A DNA stretch of 64,000 nucleotides from Pyrinomonadaceae bacterium (GTDB taxonomy: Bacteria > Acidobacteriota > Blastocatellia > Pyrinomonadales > Pyrinomonadaceae): the NCBI GenBank assembly GCA_030841085.1, contig JAVEDP010000024.1:62001-126000 (forward strand), read 5' to 3'. The notes beneath the pieces are model-generated. The model worked only from the letters and a program-made list of their open reading frames with translations, had not been told where the DNA came from and did no database searches. Shown piece after piece: positions 62,342 through 64,000 of this stretch; position 1 is the first letter of the stretch; the number at the start of each line of letters is the position of its first letter. The position numbers were made by a program, and so were the translations under genes.

Positions 62342-64000
62342 ATGTCGATTCTCGTTTCTCGCAATCATGTCAACAGGCTGCTGTGCTGCGCACTTTTTAT
62401 TGCGGCCACAGCCGTAGCCGGCTGGGCGCAGGTGCCTTCAGCGAGTCCAACGCCAAATGCGGCCACGCCGCCGGGTCCGGAGACTCAAAATCCGACGGCT
62501 CCGCCCGCTACGCAACAGCCGGCGCCGCAAACTCCTCCGGCCGTACCGCCCGTTGCGCCCGGTGTCCAGCCGGTCGCGCCGGGTGTGACGACTACGCCGC
62601 AGCAACAATCGTTACCGCTACCGACTCCGGTGCCGGAAGGTTCGATCACAGAAGAGCCGCCCACACCTTTGTTTCCAACAATCGAACAAAGACCATTGCC
62701 GCCGCTGCCGAATCTGACGCGCCTGGGCGTGACCAGCGACAACACGATTGCGTTATCGCTCAACGATGCCATCAAGCGGGCACTGCAAAACAACAACGAC
62801 ATCGAGGTGGCGCGCGACGATGTTCGCTTTGCCGAAACTCAACTGCGTTCGCTCGAGGGAGTGTACGATCCAATCTTCAGCATCACGCCGCAATACGACA
62901 AACGCATTACACCGCAAACGAGTATTTTCAGCGGCGCCACAAGCACCGGAACGACTTCGCAAACGGTCTATACGTTGAGCCCAACAATCAGCAAAGCTTT
63001 TAGCTACGGTGGCGGTCAGTACCAATTGAGTTTTGCCAATACCAAAACGATCACGAATGCGACGAGCAGCACTTTGAATCCAATTTATGCCTCGAATCTG
63101 GCGCTCTCATTTACTCAGCCGCTGTGGCGCAATCGCTCGGTCGATAGCAATCGCCATCAAATAAGGGTCCAGAAAAAGCGTCTGGAACAATCGGATGCGG
63201 ATTTTCGGCAGCGAACGATTGATGTGATTTCCCAGGTGCAAAGCGCGTATTGGGACCTTGCATTTGCCTTGCGCGATCAGCAAATCCAGTTGGCGAACTT
63301 AAATCTGACACGCGAAAATCTGCGAGTGGTTGAGGCGCAGATTTCTGTCGGCGTGGTGGCGCCACTTCAGCGGGCGGAAGTTTTGACCGAGATGGCCACG
63401 CGCGAATCGGCCCTCCTAACTGCGACGCAGACCGTTTCGACTGCGGAGAACACTCTGAAACAACTTTTACTAAAGGACTCAACCAGTCCTGAGTGGTCTG
63501 CGCAAGTCACTCCCACGGATACGCCGACCGTTGATCTCAATCCGGTTGACTTAAATGGCGCGATCACTGAAGCGCGCAAAAATCGTCCGGACCTACAGCG
63601 CTTGCGAATCCAGCGAGAGATCAACGATCTCGACGTTCAGTTTTTCAAGAACCAGACAAAGCCGCAGTTTGATCTGCAAGCAACATTGGCGACGACCGGA
63701 TTGGCAGGTGCACGTTGCGTTCCCGATCCTGCCATAGGAAAGACTTGTCCAACTGCGACGCCGCCTGCGGATCTCGTCGGTGGTTACGGACAGGATCTCA
63801 ACAACTTGTTTGGCTTTTCGACGCGTAACGTTAGTGTCGGTGTGGCCATTCAGATTCCGCTCAGGAACCAAACGGCAAAGGCGAATCTTGCCGGCGCCCG
63901 AATCCAGCGTGAACAACTTGAAGCGTCAATGAGATCTCAAGAGCAGGTAGCGGAAGTTGACGTGCGCAACTCCGCGCAGGCAGTTGAATCCGCGCGGCTC
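62342..64000 (+). CDS. TolC-family outer-membrane efflux protein, C-terminus outside window
   Basis: The frame is open from ATG 62342 (AGGAG nine bases before) to the window end, 553 codons. A signal peptide ends near AGWAQV (about residue 30). A Pro/Ala-rich stretch follows, then TolC-type repeats: LSLNDAIKRALQNNNDIEVA near residue 140, DVISQVQSAYWDLAFALRDQ, and LNGAITEARKNRPDLQRLRI in the second repeat. It would form an outer-membrane trimer serving an efflux or secretion pump, whose other genes may follow to the right. Confidence 0.88.
   Translation, partial: MSILVSRNHVNRLLCCALFIAATAVAGWAQVPSASPTPNAATPPGPETQNPTAPPATQQPAPQTPPAVPPVAPGVQPVAPGVTTTPQQQSLPLPTPVPEGSITEEPPTPLFPTIEQRPLPPLPNLTRLGVTSDNTIALSLNDAIKRALQNNNDIEVARDDVRFAETQLRSLEGVYDPIFSITPQYDKRITPQTSIFSGATSTGTTSQTVYTLSPTISKAFSYGGGQYQLSFANTKTITNATSSTLNPIYASNLALSFTQPLWRNRSVDSNRHQIRVQKKRLEQSDADFRQRTIDVISQVQSAYWDLAFALRDQQIQLANLNLTRENLRVVEAQISVGVVAPLQRAEVLTEMATRESALLTATQTVSTAENTLKQLLLKDSTSPEWSAQVTPTDTPTVDLNPVDLNGAITEARKNRPDLQRLRIQREINDLDVQFFKNQTKPQFDLQATLATTGLAGARCVPDPAIGKTCPTATPPADLVGGYGQDLNNLFGFSTRNVSVGVAIQIPLRNQTAKANLAGARIQREQLEASMRSQEQVAEVDVRNSAQAVESARL

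Noticed and set aside
62383-63003. A 206-codon plus-strand frame with Ala/Arg-rich product
   Set aside because: It is out of frame with the TolC gene, whose signal peptide and repeats fit the frame from 62342.

Overview
The window looks like the chromosome of an acidobacterium, probably of the Blastocatellia type. This is inferred from the gene order gap, pgk, tpiA, secG, tRNA-Leu, from protein flavour and from short amplified words between genes; it was not proven by a search. From 57.7 kb to the right end lies ordinary core chromosome: tRNA-Leu(GAG), secG, tpiA, pgk, a frameshifted four-helix-bundle (23S rRNA IVP-like) gene and gap, all on the minus strand, then a plus-strand TolC-type outer-membrane efflux gene cut by the window end.

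Everything left of the tRNA reads as one integrative and conjugative element (ICE) lodged at the 3' end of the tRNA-Leu gene. A tyrosine recombinase (56.4-57.6 kb) sits next to the tRNA, with a small excisionase-like HTH protein converging on it. The other end of the element is not in the window, so the ICE is longer than 57 kb.

The regulatory and accessory block (45.8-56 kb) has a CpXC-TPR-CHAT protease-like protein coupled to a small membrane protein, a small ORF, a candidate small RNA, an XRE repressor-like gene with a palindromic operator, a secreted GDLPTAG-repeat peptide facing a TPR-HTH regulator, a truncated TPR paralogue, and a PspF-like sigma-54 activator with repeated operator-like sites. 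The maintenance block (39.5-45.5 kb) has an ArdC-like antirestriction protein and a 1487-residue methyltransferase plus strawberry-notch-like helicase fusion. The conjugation block (18-39.4 kb) has VirB2, B3, B4, TrbJ/VirB5 and TrbL/VirB6 on the plus strand. VirB1, VirB8, VirB9, VirB10, a MoxR-like AAA ATPase, small proteins, an RHH accessory protein, a split VirD4 coupling protein and a MobF relaxase are on the minus strand. No VirB11 was seen.

Next comes a small cargo array (15.5-18.2 kb) of HEPN and membrane-protein genes separated by attC-like sites, ending at a 162-bp MITE-like element. Then come a second sigma-54-type activator and a HigBA toxin-antitoxin pair. The left end (1-12.2 kb) is a DNA phosphorothioation defence operon of SspBCD-SspFGH type: sspB (DUF4007), sspC (ATPase), sspD (PAPS reductase/PP-loop), then sspF, sspG and an sspH that runs off the window. 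No SspA cysteine desulfurase is present, so a host IscS-type enzyme probably supplies sulfur.

The least explained parts are the secreted repeat peptide with its TPR-HTH regulator (a possible peptide-signalling switch on an ICE), the CHAT and membrane-protein pair, the attC-like HEPN cassettes, and several strong palindromes that no gene explains.
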